DNA of 64,000 bases from an uncultured Mollicutes bacterium (GTDB lineage Bacteria; Bacillota_I; Bacilli_A; RFN20; CAG-826): NCBI GenBank assembly GCA_900540385.1, contig UQFY01000010.1:8141-72140 (forward strand), read 5' to 3'. The position numbers and the translations under genes are program-made. Position 1 is the first letter of the stretch. Each line of letters begins with the position of its first letter. The notes below the pieces were generated by a model, which had not been told where the DNA came from, ran no database searches, and saw nothing but the letters and a program-made list of their open reading frames with translations. Positions 24,898 through 33,360 of this stretch are shown here, piece after piece.

Positions 24898-25412
24898 GGC
24901 AGACGCTTGATTTCTTTGAAACGAAATACAAAGAACCAGAAACGAAATAACGGGGTTTTACGCCAATATTCATATCCTAAAAGATCGCTGTTATAAATGG
25001 CGGCCGTTTTACGATAATTCGCATCTAAATCATTTAAAATATCAAAATATTCCAGGAATTCTTCGCTTTTTCCGTGTTCATTATTATTCGCGAACAAAAC
25101 AAGCCTTTTTTGTAAAGAAGAAAGCAAGTTCAAACAATTTTCGATTTCTTTTGCCTGAAGCTTATTTACCTTTAGCCAACGGACTTGAGTCGCCTCTTCC
25201 TTGGTGGATTCATCTTTGATGTCTTTTTCCATCAAAGCAAGCATCGAAAGCAAGACGTCTTTCTTTTCTGACAGCAAAAGAGAAATGGCTAAGGTGCGCT
25301 TTTTTAATCTTGAACGGAAGGTTATTAAAGATTCTAAAGCATAGAAAAAGACGAATACATAAATCACGAGAAATATCGAGAACGCATATAGTAAAATTTG
25401 TAACCAATCCAT
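24894..25412 (-). CDS. LemA-like membrane-anchored helical protein
   Basis: The protein has one N-terminal membrane helix (ILLYAFSIFLVIYVFVFFYA) followed by about 140 mostly helical residues. The order (membrane helix, long charged helices, then NDLDANYRKTAAIYNSDLLGYE near the end) recalls the LemA family, though several signature positions differ. The function of LemA proteins is unclear. It converges on the ABC-F gene and overlaps it by four bases. Its promoter is one of the clearest leaderless examples in the window. Confidence 0.5.
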   Translation of the reverse strand: MDWLQILLYAFSIFLVIYVFVFFYALESLITFRSRLKKRTLAISLLLSEKKDVLLSMLALMEKDIKDESTKEEATQVRWLKVNKLQAKEIENCLNLLSSLQKRLVLFANNNEHGKSEEFLEYFDILNDLDANYRKTAAIYNSDLLGYEYWRKTPLFRFWFFVFRFKEIKRLP

Positions 25413-25418
25413 GCTACT

Positions 25419-25447
25419 AGTTTATTTTTTCTCTTCAAAAAAGGCAA
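25419..25447 (-). promoter_or_regulatory. Leaderless promoter of the LemA-like gene
   Basis: On the minus strand TTGCCT, a 17-base spacer, TAAACT, six bases (agtagc) and then ATG 25412. The predicted first transcribed base is the A of the ATG, and no ribosome binding site exists. Confidence 0.65.
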
Positions 25448-25492
25448 ATTTCTTTAAAAATAGGCTTAAAAACCCGTATCCATCGAAAGAAA

Positions 25493-25540
25493 TTGACCTT
25501 TTAGGAGAAGTGCTTTAAACTAAGGTCACTCTTAAGAGTG
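25493..25540 (+). promoter_or_regulatory. Promoter with palindrome at the transcription start
   Basis: -35 TTGACC (25493-25498), a 17-base spacer and -10 TAAACT (25516-25521). The perfect palindrome CACTCTTAAGAGTG (25527-25540) covers the predicted start site and most of the leader of the HAD gene. Confidence 0.65.
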
Positions 25541-25549
25541 AATAATATT

Positions 25550-26383
25550 ATGAAAAAACCAATTGTTGCCATTCTCTATGATTTCGATTCAACCCTTGCC
25601 AAAAGCGATATGCAAAATTTTGGCTTTATCCCTTCTTTAGGCTTAACTCCCGAACAGTTCTGGGCTAAGACTGGAGACTTTTGTGAGAAAAGCGGTATGG
25701 AAAGAACTCTTGGCTATCTTTATGTCATGCTTAAAAGCTGCGAAGAAAAAGGCATTAATATGACGAAGGAATGGCTTAAAGAGCAAGGAAAAAATATTGA
25801 ATATTGGCCAGGTGTCATCGATTGGTTTGAACGCATTAATGAATTTGGCAAAGAAAATGGCTTGAAAGTGGAACATTACCTTGTTTCCTCGGGCAATAAA
25901 GAAATCATTGAAGGCTGCTCTATTGCCAAGCAATTCAATGTCATTTATGGCTGCGAGTTCTATTATGACGAACAAGGCAAAGCCGTTTGGCCAAAGCTTG
26001 CGATTAATTTCACTCAAAAAACGCAATATTTCTATCGTGTTTCCAAGGGTGCCGTTGATGCAACCGATGATAAAGGCGTAAATGAAAAGACCCATGAACG
26101 TCGCGTCCCATATACCAATATGGTTTATATCGGTGATGGTATGACGGATATTCCTGCAATGATTGTTGCTAAAAACTCAGGCGGGAAATCGATCGCAGTC
26201 TATCCTAAAGGAAAAGAGGATCGTGTGGCAGATCTCTATCAAGATGGACGTGTAAATTATGTTTGCCCAGCAGATTATCGCTCCGGAAAAGAATTGGATA
26301 AGATCATGCATCTTATTATTCAAGGCATCGCTATTAACGAAAATCTAGCAAAACGTGAGAACCCTAATTCCGTTATCGATTAA
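25550..26383 (+). CDS. HAD-superfamily phosphatase
   Basis: The 277-residue protein has HAD motif I in ILYDFDSTLAKSD, motif II in HYLVSSGNKEII near residue 107, and motif IV in YIGDGMTDIPAM near residue 193. The DFDST form recalls the phosphoserine phosphatase branch, but length and cap differ, so the substrate stays open. ATG 25550 is chosen over an in-frame GTG at 25538, which lies inside the palindrome at the transcription start. ispD follows after five bases, so the two are likely co-transcribed. Confidence 0.88.
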   Translation: MKKPIVAILYDFDSTLAKSDMQNFGFIPSLGLTPEQFWAKTGDFCEKSGMERTLGYLYVMLKSCEEKGINMTKEWLKEQGKNIEYWPGVIDWFERINEFGKENGLKVEHYLVSSGNKEIIEGCSIAKQFNVIYGCEFYYDEQGKAVWPKLAINFTQKTQYFYRVSKGAVDATDDKGVNEKTHERRVPYTNMVYIGDGMTDIPAMIVAKNSGGKSIAVYPKGKEDRVADLYQDGRVNYVCPADYRSGKELDKIMHLIIQGIAINENLAKRENPNSVID

Positions 26384-26388
26384 TTTTT

Positions 26389-27093
26389 ATGAATTTTGAA
26401 GAAGAGAAAAACATCGCTGTCATTCTTATGGCTGGAAAAGGAGAACGCTTTTCCTCTTCTTTACCAAAACAATACGTTTTAATTGGCTCTAAAGAACTCT
26501 TCCTTTATACGATAGAGCCTTTTCTTACTTGCCCTTTGATTGATTTCTTACTCTTTGTCGTTCCTTCCTCTTTTGAAAAAAAGACCGAGGAGATTTTAAT
26601 TAAAAACAAGATTTCTAAAGAATACGCTGTTATCCCAGGTTCTTTCTCTCGTGAAGAATCTTCCTATGAGGCAATAAAATTTTTAAAAGACAAGAAGACA
26701 AATCCTTCTTCCACAATTTTATTTCAAGATGGAGATCGTCCTTTTTTAGAGGAAAAAACCATTTTGGATAACGTCTATTCCGCAAAACAATTTTCTGCGG
26801 TTGTTACTGCTTTCCCGGCTACTGATTCTTTAGCCTTATCGGAAGATGGCTATACCTTATCTTCCTATCTTCCTCGTGAAAAAATCTATTGTTTACAAAC
26901 CCCACAGTCTTTTGCTTTCTCTTTGCTTGATAAAGCCTTTTCACAAGCCAAAAAGCCTTTAAGGGATTATACTGATGAAGGATCTTTGGTTTTGGACGCT
27001 TTTGGTAAGAAACCAAGAGTTATCTTGGGAAAGAAAAAGAACGTGAAAATTACGTATCAAGAAGATTTTGCCACTTTTGAGGAGAAAATATGA
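26389..27093 (+). CDS. ispD: 2-C-methyl-D-erythritol 4-phosphate cytidylyltransferase
   Basis: IspD joins CTP to MEP in the third step of the MEP pathway. The 234-residue protein has the nucleotide-binding motif LMAGKGERFSSSLPKQY near residue 13, the PGSFSREESSYEAI stretch near 84 and the DGDRPFL metal site near 115. It shares an operon with a HAD phosphatase, an S1-domain protein and pgi. No clear ribosome binding site precedes ATG 26389, five bases after the previous stop. The next gene overlaps by four bases. Confidence 0.94.
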   Translation: MNFEEEKNIAVILMAGKGERFSSSLPKQYVLIGSKELFLYTIEPFLTCPLIDFLLFVVPSSFEKKTEEILIKNKISKEYAVIPGSFSREESSYEAIKFLKDKKTNPSSTILFQDGDRPFLEEKTILDNVYSAKQFSAVVTAFPATDSLALSEDGYTLSSYLPREKIYCLQTPQSFAFSLLDKAFSQAKKPLRDYTDEGSLVLDAFGKKPRVILGKKKNVKITYQEDFATFEEKI

Positions 27094-27446
27094 AAATTGA
27101 AGTAGGGGACATTCTAGAAGGAACCGTTATCAAGGTATATCCTCGTTACGCTATCCTTCTTTTTGATGAGAATGTTACGGGATTATTACACATAAGCGAA
27201 GTGTCTAATCATTACATCCATTCTTTCACTGATTTTGTGAAAGTCGGTAATATTTACAAGGTTAAAGTGATTGCATATGATGAGAAAGGTCCTTCTATGC
27301 GAGTGTCTTTACGTGCTTTAAACTCCTCTGAAAAGAGAGAATCTATTGCACACTATAATGTAAAAGAGGACAATATTTCTTGTCGTGTTCTTAAAGAACA
27401 CCTTCCTGAATGGATTAAGGAAGAAAACGAGGAAAAGGATTTATAG
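27090..27446 (+). CDS. S1 RNA-binding domain protein (118 aa)
   Basis: Residues 1-75 are a single S1 domain (VGDILEGTVIKVYPRYAILL, then GLLHISEVS, then VKVIAYDEKGPSMRVSLRAL). A short charged tail ends in KEENEEKDL. This is the layout of the CvfD/YugI (general stress protein 13) family, thought to bind RNA or ribosomes. ATG 27090 overlaps the ispD stop codon, so translation is coupled. pgi begins three bases after the stop. Confidence 0.88.
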   Translation: MKIEVGDILEGTVIKVYPRYAILLFDENVTGLLHISEVSNHYIHSFTDFVKVGNIYKVKVIAYDEKGPSMRVSLRALNSSEKRESIAHYNVKEDNISCRVLKEHLPEWIKEENEEKDL

Positions 27447-27448
27447 CT

Positions 27449-28735
27449 ATGATTATTGAGACGAAAATAGATCATTTAGTTAACAAAGTTGATTTTGCAA
27501 AGTATCAAGCTAGAGTTAACGAGATTAATGAAATGATTAACAATCGCACTGGCGAAGGTAACGATTTCCTTGGCTGGCTTGATTGGCCTATTAATTACGA
27601 CAAAGAAGAACTCGCTAAAATTAAGAAAGATGCTGAATACATCCGTGCAAATTATGACATTCTTGTCGTTTGTGGAATCGGCGGTTCTTATTTAGGAGCG
27701 AGAGCGGCAATTGAAGCCATCAAAGGAACTTTCCGTAGTAACACCCCAGAAATCATCTATCTAGGGCAAAGCTTAGATCCAACCTACATCCAAGAAAGCA
27801 TTGAATATCTTCAAGATAAGAAGTTTGCCGTGAATGTTATTTCGAAATCCGGCACGACCACTGAAACAAGCGTTTCTTTCCGTCTTTTAAGAGAACTTCT
27901 TGAAAAGAGAGATGGTGTTGAAGCGGCTAGAAAAGCAATCTTTGCCACGACCGATAAAGCCAAAGGAGCTTTGTATACCTTATCAAAACAAGAAGGATAT
28001 GAGATGTTTGTCATCCCAGATGATATCGGTGGAAGATATAGCGTTCAAACAGCAGTTGGTCTTCTTCCAATCGCTGTCGCTGGCATTGATCCAGAAGAAA
28101 TCTTAAAAGGATCTGCTCAAGCCCGTTTGGATACAATGGATCCATCATTAGAAAAGAACGAAGCCTATAAATATGCGGTCATTCGTCATGCCTTATATGA
28201 GGAATATAAAAAGTCCGCGGAATTCTTTATCACCTATGTTCCTTCTTTCGTTCAATTAGGCGAATGGTGGAAGCAACTCTTTGGTGAATCGGAAGGAAAA
28301 GATGGCAAAGGCCTTCTTCCTGATTCCGCTACCTTTACTACCGACCTTCACTCTTTAGGACAATTTATTCAACAAGGAAGTCATTGTTTCTTTGAAACGA
28401 CTCTTCACTTGACTCACCATCGTCATTGGATCAAAGTTCCTCATGACGAAGAGAATCTTGATAATCTTAATTTCTTAGAGGGAATGGGATTAGGCAGTAT
28501 TCAAGATAAAGCCTTTGAAGGAACCTTAGAAGCCCATACGAAAGATGGCCATAACGATAACGTTGTTATTGAATTAGAGAGAATGAATCCATTCAATTTA
28601 GGCTATCTCTTCTATTGGTTTGAGAAAGCTTGCGCGATGAGCGCTTACCTTAATGGCGTAAATCCATTCAACCAACCAGGCGTTGAGATTTATAAGCGCA
28701 ACATGTTCCATCTTCTTGGAAAACCTGGATATTGA
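27449..28735 (+). CDS. pgi: Glucose-6-phosphate isomerase
   Basis: The enzyme interconverts glucose 6-phosphate and fructose 6-phosphate in glycolysis. The 428-residue protein has GIGGSYLGARAAIEA near residue 76 and the phosphate-binding SKSGTTTETS near 133, and ends in NPFNQPGVEIYKRNMFHLLG. Its length fits the Gram-positive type (about 440-450). It closes the operon and is followed by a terminator at 28752-28776. Confidence 0.97.
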   Translation: MIIETKIDHLVNKVDFAKYQARVNEINEMINNRTGEGNDFLGWLDWPINYDKEELAKIKKDAEYIRANYDILVVCGIGGSYLGARAAIEAIKGTFRSNTPEIIYLGQSLDPTYIQESIEYLQDKKFAVNVISKSGTTTETSVSFRLLRELLEKRDGVEAARKAIFATTDKAKGALYTLSKQEGYEMFVIPDDIGGRYSVQTAVGLLPIAVAGIDPEEILKGSAQARLDTMDPSLEKNEAYKYAVIRHALYEEYKKSAEFFITYVPSFVQLGEWWKQLFGESEGKDGKGLLPDSATFTTDLHSLGQFIQQGSHCFFETTLHLTHHRHWIKVPHDEENLDNLNFLEGMGLGSIQDKAFEGTLEAHTKDGHNDNVVIELERMNPFNLGYLFYWFEKACAMSAYLNGVNPFNQPGVEIYKRNMFHLLGKPGY

Positions 28736-28751
28736 TTTCAAGACATTCTTT

Positions 28752-28776
28752 AGGGGCTCTTCGGAGTCCTTTTTTA
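28752..28776 (+). terminator. Terminator after pgi
   Basis: AGGGGCTC-TTCG-GAGTCCTT stem followed by TTTTTATTTT. Confidence 0.8.
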
Positions 28777-28894
28777 TTTTCCTGAAAGAATACAATAAAG
28801 TAATATTCTTAAGAATAAATCTTGCTTTTAAGTGGTTTGAGAGAAGTCTTCTTTTTGCCTTTTTGAGAAATTTTAAAAATCGTTCGATAATTAA

Positions 28895-28923
28895 TTGACG
28901 AGGATAGGGGTATTGGGTAGAAT
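28895..28923 (+). promoter_or_regulatory. Promoter of the tRNA cluster
   Basis: -35 TTGACG (28895-28900), a 17-base spacer and -10 TAGAAT (28918-28923), about 30 bases upstream of the first tRNA. The sequence between pgi and this promoter (28777-28894) shows nothing else. Confidence 0.75.
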
Positions 28924-28952
28924 AATACACGCACGTTTCGGCGAGCACCCGT

Positions 28953-29027
28953 GGATGCTTAGCTCAGCGGGAGAGCATCGCCCTTACAAGGCGGGGGTCA
29001 CAGGTTCGAACCCTGCAGCATCCACCA
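28953..29027 (+). tRNA. tRNA-Val (UAC)
   Basis: Cloverleaf with acceptor GGATGCT/AGCATCC, D arm TAGCTCAGCGGGAGAGC, anticodon TAC in the loop CTTACAA, T arm GGTTCGAACC, discriminator A and encoded CCA. First of five tRNAs in one transcript. Confidence 0.95.
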
Positions 29028-29057
29028 TCTTGCAATTAACGTGTAAAAACATTACCT

Positions 29058-29141
29058 GGGCGAATAGCGAAGTGGCCAAACGCGGCTGACTGTAAATCAG
29101 CTCCTTCGGGTTCGGTGGTTCAAATCCATCTTCGCCCACCA
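29058..29141 (+). tRNA. tRNA-Tyr (GUA)
   Basis: Acceptor GGGCGAA/TTCGCCC, long variable arm typical of class II tRNAs, anticodon GTA, CCA encoded. Confidence 0.95.
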
Positions 29142-29152
29142 TCTTTGGTTCT

Positions 29153-29227
29153 TGGGGTGTAGCCAAGCGGTAAGGCAACAGACTTTGACTCTGTCATACA
29201 CTGGTCCGATCCCAGTCACCCCAGCCA
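29153..29227 (+). tRNA. tRNA-Gln (UUG)
   Basis: Acceptor TGGGGTG/CACCCCA, anticodon TTG, discriminator G and encoded CCA, all typical of bacterial tRNA-Gln. Confidence 0.95.
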
Positions 29228-29236
29228 ACTTAATAT

Positions 29237-29311
29237 CCTCCGTTAGCTCAGTGGTAGAGCACTTGACTTTTAATCAAGGGGTCGAGAGTTCAAGTCTCTC
29301 ACGGGGGACCA
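29237..29311 (+). tRNA. tRNA-Lys (UUU)
   Basis: Acceptor CCTCCGT/ACGGGGG with one G-T pair, anticodon TTT, discriminator A and encoded CCA. Confidence 0.95.
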
Positions 29312-29319
29312 ACCTTCGT

Positions 29320-29406
29320 GCCCGAGTGGCGAAATGGTAGACGCAAAGGACTTAAAATCCTTCGGGCGAATAACCCATGCCGGTTCGACTCCGGCCTCGG
29401 GCACCA
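29320..29406 (+). tRNA. tRNA-Leu (UAA)
   Basis: Acceptor GCCCGAG/CTCGGGC, anticodon TAA, long class II variable arm, encoded CCA. Last of the cluster. Confidence 0.95.
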
Positions 29407-29419
29407 GTCTTGTATTTAT

Positions 29420-29449
29420 GTCTGATATTTCGGTATCGGACTTTTTTTG
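29420..29449 (+). terminator. Terminator of the tRNA cluster
   Basis: GTCTGATA and TATCGGAC pair around a short loop and are followed by seven Ts. Confidence 0.85.
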
Positions 29450-29477
29450 TAAAAATAATCAATTCTCATTTATTTTT

Positions 29478-29506
29478 TTGAAATAAAATCACTAACGTGA
29501 TATTAA
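29478..29506 (+). promoter_or_regulatory. Leaderless promoter of the 726-residue protein
   Basis: -35 TTGAAA (29478-29483), a 17-base spacer and -10 TATTAA (29501-29506), with only seven bases before ATG 29514. No Shine-Dalgarno sequence. Confidence 0.6.
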
Positions 29507-29513
29507 TTAAGTT

Positions 29514-31694
29514 ATGAATGAAGTAATAGATAAAAAACAACAAAAAGCTCTTGAAAAAGAGGAAAGAAAAAACAAAAGAGCAAGAAGAATTGCTTCCTGT
29601 CGTCCTTTAAAAAATTTTGGTTGGTGGTTCTTTGGATTCCTATCCTCCTTTGTTATTGTTGCTGGAAGCGCCGCTATTTGCGTTACCTTGATTCCAACAA
29701 ATACCCTTTTAGGGAAGAACCATGCGGATTACGTCGATGAAGAAACGGGACAATCGACCATTCTTCAAATCCTTCAGAATTATTCCAATTATTCCGTTTC
29801 TAATTTCCCTGTCATTCAAAAAGCCCTAGAAAGTGCCTTATCTTCCTCTGGCTTAGGACAATACATGGAAATTGATTATCAAAAACTTTCGGAAGTGAAA
29901 TTCTCTGATGTCAATTTTGAGAGCATCTTCAATAATTGCGTTACCATTACCGCGACAATTGACAATCTCGGTGTGACTTCTTCCTTAGGCGATTTAGCAA
30001 AACTCAAAGTCATGACGGAAAATACACCGACAGACATTCCGGATACAAGCGATCCTTCTTTCGAACCAGCTATCTATTATTATCTTGATGACAACAATAA
30101 TTTGAAATGCGCCTATAACACGGATAAGACAATGTTAGAAGCGGCAAAAGGAAAACAGCTTTATTTCCCTGCTCTTCTTAGAGTTCCTGTCGATAAGATG
30201 ATTCAAATTCTTCCAACCCGTATGGGACAAGAAGAAGTCGTTGATCTTTTAAGCATCTTCACGAAGATTGAAGAGGACTCCTTAATAAAGAAAGTCTTTG
30301 ATGGCTATACCATTAATGGCTTAGGAAGCTTTGATCCAAATTCAATTCTTATCAGCGACATCCTCACTTTGAGTGAGGATAACAAAATGTTCTTTGACAT
30401 TTTATGTGCCGCCTCTGTCGTTAAAGAAGGAGAAAAACAACCTACTCCTGAAACCTTGATGATTGGCAATTTAAATAACATTGATATCAATAAGGTCCAT
30501 ATTACTGAAATCGTTACCCCAAATGCAGATAACGAAGAGATATTTGCTATTCTTCGTGAGGCAACTGGCAAAAATAAAAATGAGGATATCACCGTTGGCG
30601 ATATTTCCAAAGCTAATTTAGATAACGTGAAATTATCCTCTCTCATCCCAAATGATGACGCCCACAAGTCTCTTTGCACGATTCTTGCTTCAGCAACTGG
30701 GAAAGCGTCCTACGATGAAGTTACGATGAATGATTTATCTTCCTTTAACGTCAATAACGTTCTTCTAAAGGATGCCATGCCTTCTTTAGAGCAAACCTTA
30801 AAGGATATATATATCAAAGGCTGTAACGTCTCCTCCTTTGAAACCTTAAAGATGGGGGATCTCTCTTCCTTTGATATGAATATCATCCCGTTGTCTCTTT
30901 TGCTTAAAGAAGAAGACAATCAAACCTTAACAAAGATCCTCCTCCAAGCAACCGGGAAAGCAAACTATTCCGATGTTGTCGTTGGAGATTTAACTTCGAA
31001 CTTTGATGTAAATAGAATCGCATTAAAAACAGTGGTAGGAGAGAATGAGAATCTCTTTAACATCCTTACCCAAGCAACCGGCAAAGCGGAAGATGAAATC
31101 AAAGTCTCTGATCTCTCTTCCTTTGATATTTCTAATGTGAAACTCAACACGATAATTAAAGGGAAAACAAATAACCAACTTCTTGATAATCTTTTATCTC
31201 AAGATGATGTCACAATCTCTAATATTGGTCAAAAAATCAATGAGATGAGAATCTATGATATCTATGGAGATAGTTGTTGGACGAGGGATTCTTCTAAATC
31301 AACGATTCCAGCCGATGCCTATTCCTATGATGCAAGTGCAAAGACGTACACCTATGTTCCTGAAACGGATAGAGCAACAGGAACGGAATACTATTATGTT
31401 TCGAAGAATTCGGGAATTATGTTGCTTCTGTCTTACGATATCACCTTAAAGGATGATACGAACGGTAGAGCAAAAACCTATACTCCATCTACTTATCGAT
31501 ATACGGATTTAGAAAATGGCTCCGCTTCAAATGATCTCATTCGAAATTCAACCGTCTATCAATTGATTGCTACCGGATTCTTAACGGATAGCAATTCGAA
31601 GGGACAACCATATTCTGATAATTTGAAGAAAATGACCATTAAACAGTTAATTGATTTAGCTGATCAATTAGGCTCTACGTATTTCCCTTCTTAA
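29514..31694 (+). CDS. Membrane-anchored extracellular repeat protein (726 aa)
   Basis: The protein has a strongly basic cytoplasmic start (about 35 residues), one membrane helix (WWFFGFLSSFVIVAGSAAI and on) and a long outer region, so it is anchored by its N terminus. Residues about 230-580 hold six to eight degenerate repeats of about 44 residues. Each has a leucine-rich start, an ILxxATGKxxx turn, a VxVGDLSSFDxNNV-like core and a hydrophobic end. No sorting signal is seen. I know no named family for it. It is monocistronic, closed by a perfect terminator. An adhesin, scaffold or envelope-spanning role is inference. Confidence 0.75.
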   Translation: MNEVIDKKQQKALEKEERKNKRARRIASCRPLKNFGWWFFGFLSSFVIVAGSAAICVTLIPTNTLLGKNHADYVDEETGQSTILQILQNYSNYSVSNFPVIQKALESALSSSGLGQYMEIDYQKLSEVKFSDVNFESIFNNCVTITATIDNLGVTSSLGDLAKLKVMTENTPTDIPDTSDPSFEPAIYYYLDDNNNLKCAYNTDKTMLEAAKGKQLYFPALLRVPVDKMIQILPTRMGQEEVVDLLSIFTKIEEDSLIKKVFDGYTINGLGSFDPNSILISDILTLSEDNKMFFDILCAASVVKEGEKQPTPETLMIGNLNNIDINKVHITEIVTPNADNEEIFAILREATGKNKNEDITVGDISKANLDNVKLSSLIPNDDAHKSLCTILASATGKASYDEVTMNDLSSFNVNNVLLKDAMPSLEQTLKDIYIKGCNVSSFETLKMGDLSSFDMNIIPLSLLLKEEDNQTLTKILLQATGKANYSDVVVGDLTSNFDVNRIALKTVVGENENLFNILTQATGKAEDEIKVSDLSSFDISNVKLNTIIKGKTNNQLLDNLLSQDDVTISNIGQKINEMRIYDIYGDSCWTRDSSKSTIPADAYSYDASAKTYTYVPETDRATGTEYYYVSKNSGIMLLLSYDITLKDDTNGRAKTYTPSTYRYTDLENGSASNDLIRNSTVYQLIATGFLTDSNSKGQPYSDNLKKMTIKQLIDLADQLGSTYFPS
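30351..31260 (+). repeat. Degenerate 44-residue coding repeats
   Basis: The best copies carry ATGK followed by a GDLSSFD-like core, spaced about 130 bases apart: near 30565, 30697, 30952 and 31078. Two further copies lack ATGK but keep the GDLSSFD or GNLNNID core. The copies differ at many positions, so the duplication is old. Confidence 0.65.
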
Positions 31695-31724
31695 AAAATA
31701 CCCTGGAAATCCAGGGTATTTTTA
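31694..31724. terminator. Bidirectional terminator
   Basis: AATACCCTGG-AAAT-CCAGGGTATT is a perfect 10-base stem flanked by A and T runs, between this gene and folA. Confidence 0.9.
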
Positions 31725-31737
31725 AATATTGAAGAAA

Positions 31738-32253
31738 TTAGAGAGGGGTTTTGCCGTTGTTTTTATAAGTGCAAAAACGAATTTGATGACCATTATCTTC
31801 CATCATTTCGCTTGAAGAAAGAAGTTCAAAAGAAGGATCTTGATCAATATTCGGGAAGAAGACTTCTGCATGCCCATCTTCATTTACTTTCGTAAGAAGA
31901 ACTTCATCTACATAAGGTAACATTTGACGATAGATGGAAGCCCCTCCAATAATAAAGACATCGTCATTTTCTAATTGTTTCTTGATTTCCTTTTTGAAAC
32001 CATCCATTGAATGGACATTGATAACGTCTTCGTAATTATGCTTATCATCTTGAGAAAGAACGATGTTGGTACGATTCTTTAAAGGCTTGGATTGAGGGAA
32101 AGAAATGAGTGTGTTTTCACCCATTGCAACCGTATGCCCTTTTGTTGTTTCACGGAAGAATTTCATATCTAAAGGAAGATGGAAAAGAAGACCATTTCTT
32201 TTGCCTATTCCAAAGTTCTTGTCACAGTTAAGGATTGCTATAAGTTTCTTCAT
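31738..32253 (-). CDS. folA: Dihydrofolate reductase
   Basis: The enzyme regenerates tetrahydrofolate with NADPH after thymidylate synthesis. The 171-residue protein has the start LIAILNCDKNFGIGKRNGLLFHLPLD split over its first 28 residues, the GHTVAMGENTLISFP cofactor region and the VFIIGGASIYRQML motif near residue 98. The Met20-loop usually has a Trp at the position read as Leu here (NGLLFHLP), a mild oddity. It starts one base after thyA ends, and the pair forms a thymidylate cycle operon. Confidence 0.93.
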   Translation of the reverse strand: MKKLIAILNCDKNFGIGKRNGLLFHLPLDMKFFRETTKGHTVAMGENTLISFPQSKPLKNRTNIVLSQDDKHNYEDVINVHSMDGFKKEIKKQLENDDVFIIGGASIYRQMLPYVDEVLLTKVNEDGHAEVFFPNIDQDPSFELLSSSEMMEDNGHQIRFCTYKNNGKTPL

Positions 32254-32254
32254 T

Positions 32255-33085
32255 TTAGATTGCCACCGGGATTTTCTTTCCTAACTTCTCAAATTCATAG
32301 TCTTCTAATTCAAAGCTATCGACTGTGAAATCGTAGAAATTCTTGATGCTTGTATCCATCTTTAGTTTTGGAGCTTTGTGTTGAGGTTTTTCCATAACCT
32401 CTTTTACTAAATCAATATGGCGGTCATATAAATGAGCATCGGAAATGACATGGATTAAGGTTCCTGCTTTTAAACCGGATACTTGGGCAAACATCATGAG
32501 TAGTAAAGAGTATTGGAGAACGTTCCAATTGTTCGCGGTTAACATATCATTCGATCTTTGATTTAAAATGCCATTAAGCGTATCTCCAGAGACGTTAAAA
32601 GTCATCGAATACGCACAAGGATATAGATGCATCTCATGCAAATCATCAAAGTTATAGATGTTTGTCATGATTCTTCTAGACGCAGGATTGTTTTTTAAAT
32701 CAAAAAGGACGCGATCCACTTGGTCGAATTCACCTTCGGGATAAATCGATTTCTTAGCTAATTGATAACCATAGGCCTTACCAATGGAGCCTGTTTCATC
32801 TGCCCAAGCGTCCCAAATGTGGGAATGCAAATCATGAACGTTATTGGATTTCTTTTGCCAAATCCAAAGAATCTCATCCAAACAATTCTTAAAAGCCGTT
32901 TTGCGAATGGTCAAGATAGGTAACTCTTCTTGCAAATTATAACGATTCACAATACCAAATTTTTTGATGGTATGAGCAGGGGTTCCATCTTCCCAATGTG
33001 GGCGAACTTTGCAGTTTGTATCCCAAACACCTTCGTTTAAAATTTCCTGACAATTTTGAATAAAAATTTGATCTGCACGCGACAT
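32255..33085 (-). CDS. thyA: Thymidylate synthase
   Basis: ThyA methylates dUMP to dTMP using methylene-THF. The 276-residue protein belongs to the phage-type branch also found in Bacillus. The catalytic cysteine lies in LYPCAYSMTFNV near residue 151. The branch-typical motifs are RSNDMLTANNWNVLQYSLL near 177 and HVISDAHLYDRHI near 213. ATG 33085 lies behind a ggag ribosome binding site. folA follows directly. No thyX is seen in the window. Confidence 0.95.
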   Translation of the reverse strand: MSRADQIFIQNCQEILNEGVWDTNCKVRPHWEDGTPAHTIKKFGIVNRYNLQEELPILTIRKTAFKNCLDEILWIWQKKSNNVHDLHSHIWDAWADETGSIGKAYGYQLAKKSIYPEGEFDQVDRVLFDLKNNPASRRIMTNIYNFDDLHEMHLYPCAYSMTFNVSGDTLNGILNQRSNDMLTANNWNVLQYSLLLMMFAQVSGLKAGTLIHVISDAHLYDRHIDLVKEVMEKPQHKAPKLKMDTSIKNFYDFTVDSFELEDYEFEKLGKKIPVAI

Positions 33086-33183
33086 ACATGTTCTCCGTTT
33101 CTAACTTACAATATCATAACGATTTTCAGGCAAAATCAGTAGAAAGAAAAACGATATTTTGTTATTGAAAAGGTGAATAAAGA

Positions 33184-33212
33184 AAAAACTGACGAATGAG
33201 TCGTCAGTTCCG
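33184..33212 (-). terminator. Terminator of tRNA-Leu (GAG)
   Basis: On the minus strand GAACTGACGA-CTCAT-TCGTCAG is followed by TTTTTTCTTT. Confidence 0.85.
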
Positions 33213-33221
33213 TTTTCATTG

Positions 33222-33305
33222 TGGTGCGGGAAATCGGACTTGAACCGACATGGGAATCCCATACGCCCCTCAAACGTACGCGTCTACCAGTTCCGCCATT
33301 CCCGC
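33222..33305 (-). tRNA. tRNA-Leu (GAG)
   Basis: Acceptor GCGGGAA/TTCCCGC, anticodon loop TTGAGGG with GAG, class II variable arm, T arm GGTTCAAGTCC, encoded CCA. It is a single gene with its own terminator. Confidence 0.93.
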
Positions 33306-33360
33306 AGCGTTCCTTATTATAAGGAAACGTTTTTCTATAAGCAAGAAGAAATGATACAAA

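Noticed and set aside
24894..24900. ABC-F and LemA-like genes as one unit because they overlap
   Set aside because: They are convergent; the overlap only reflects compact packing.
28895..29340. Open frames on both strands across the tRNA cluster
   Set aside because: They are fortuitous reads through tRNA genes.
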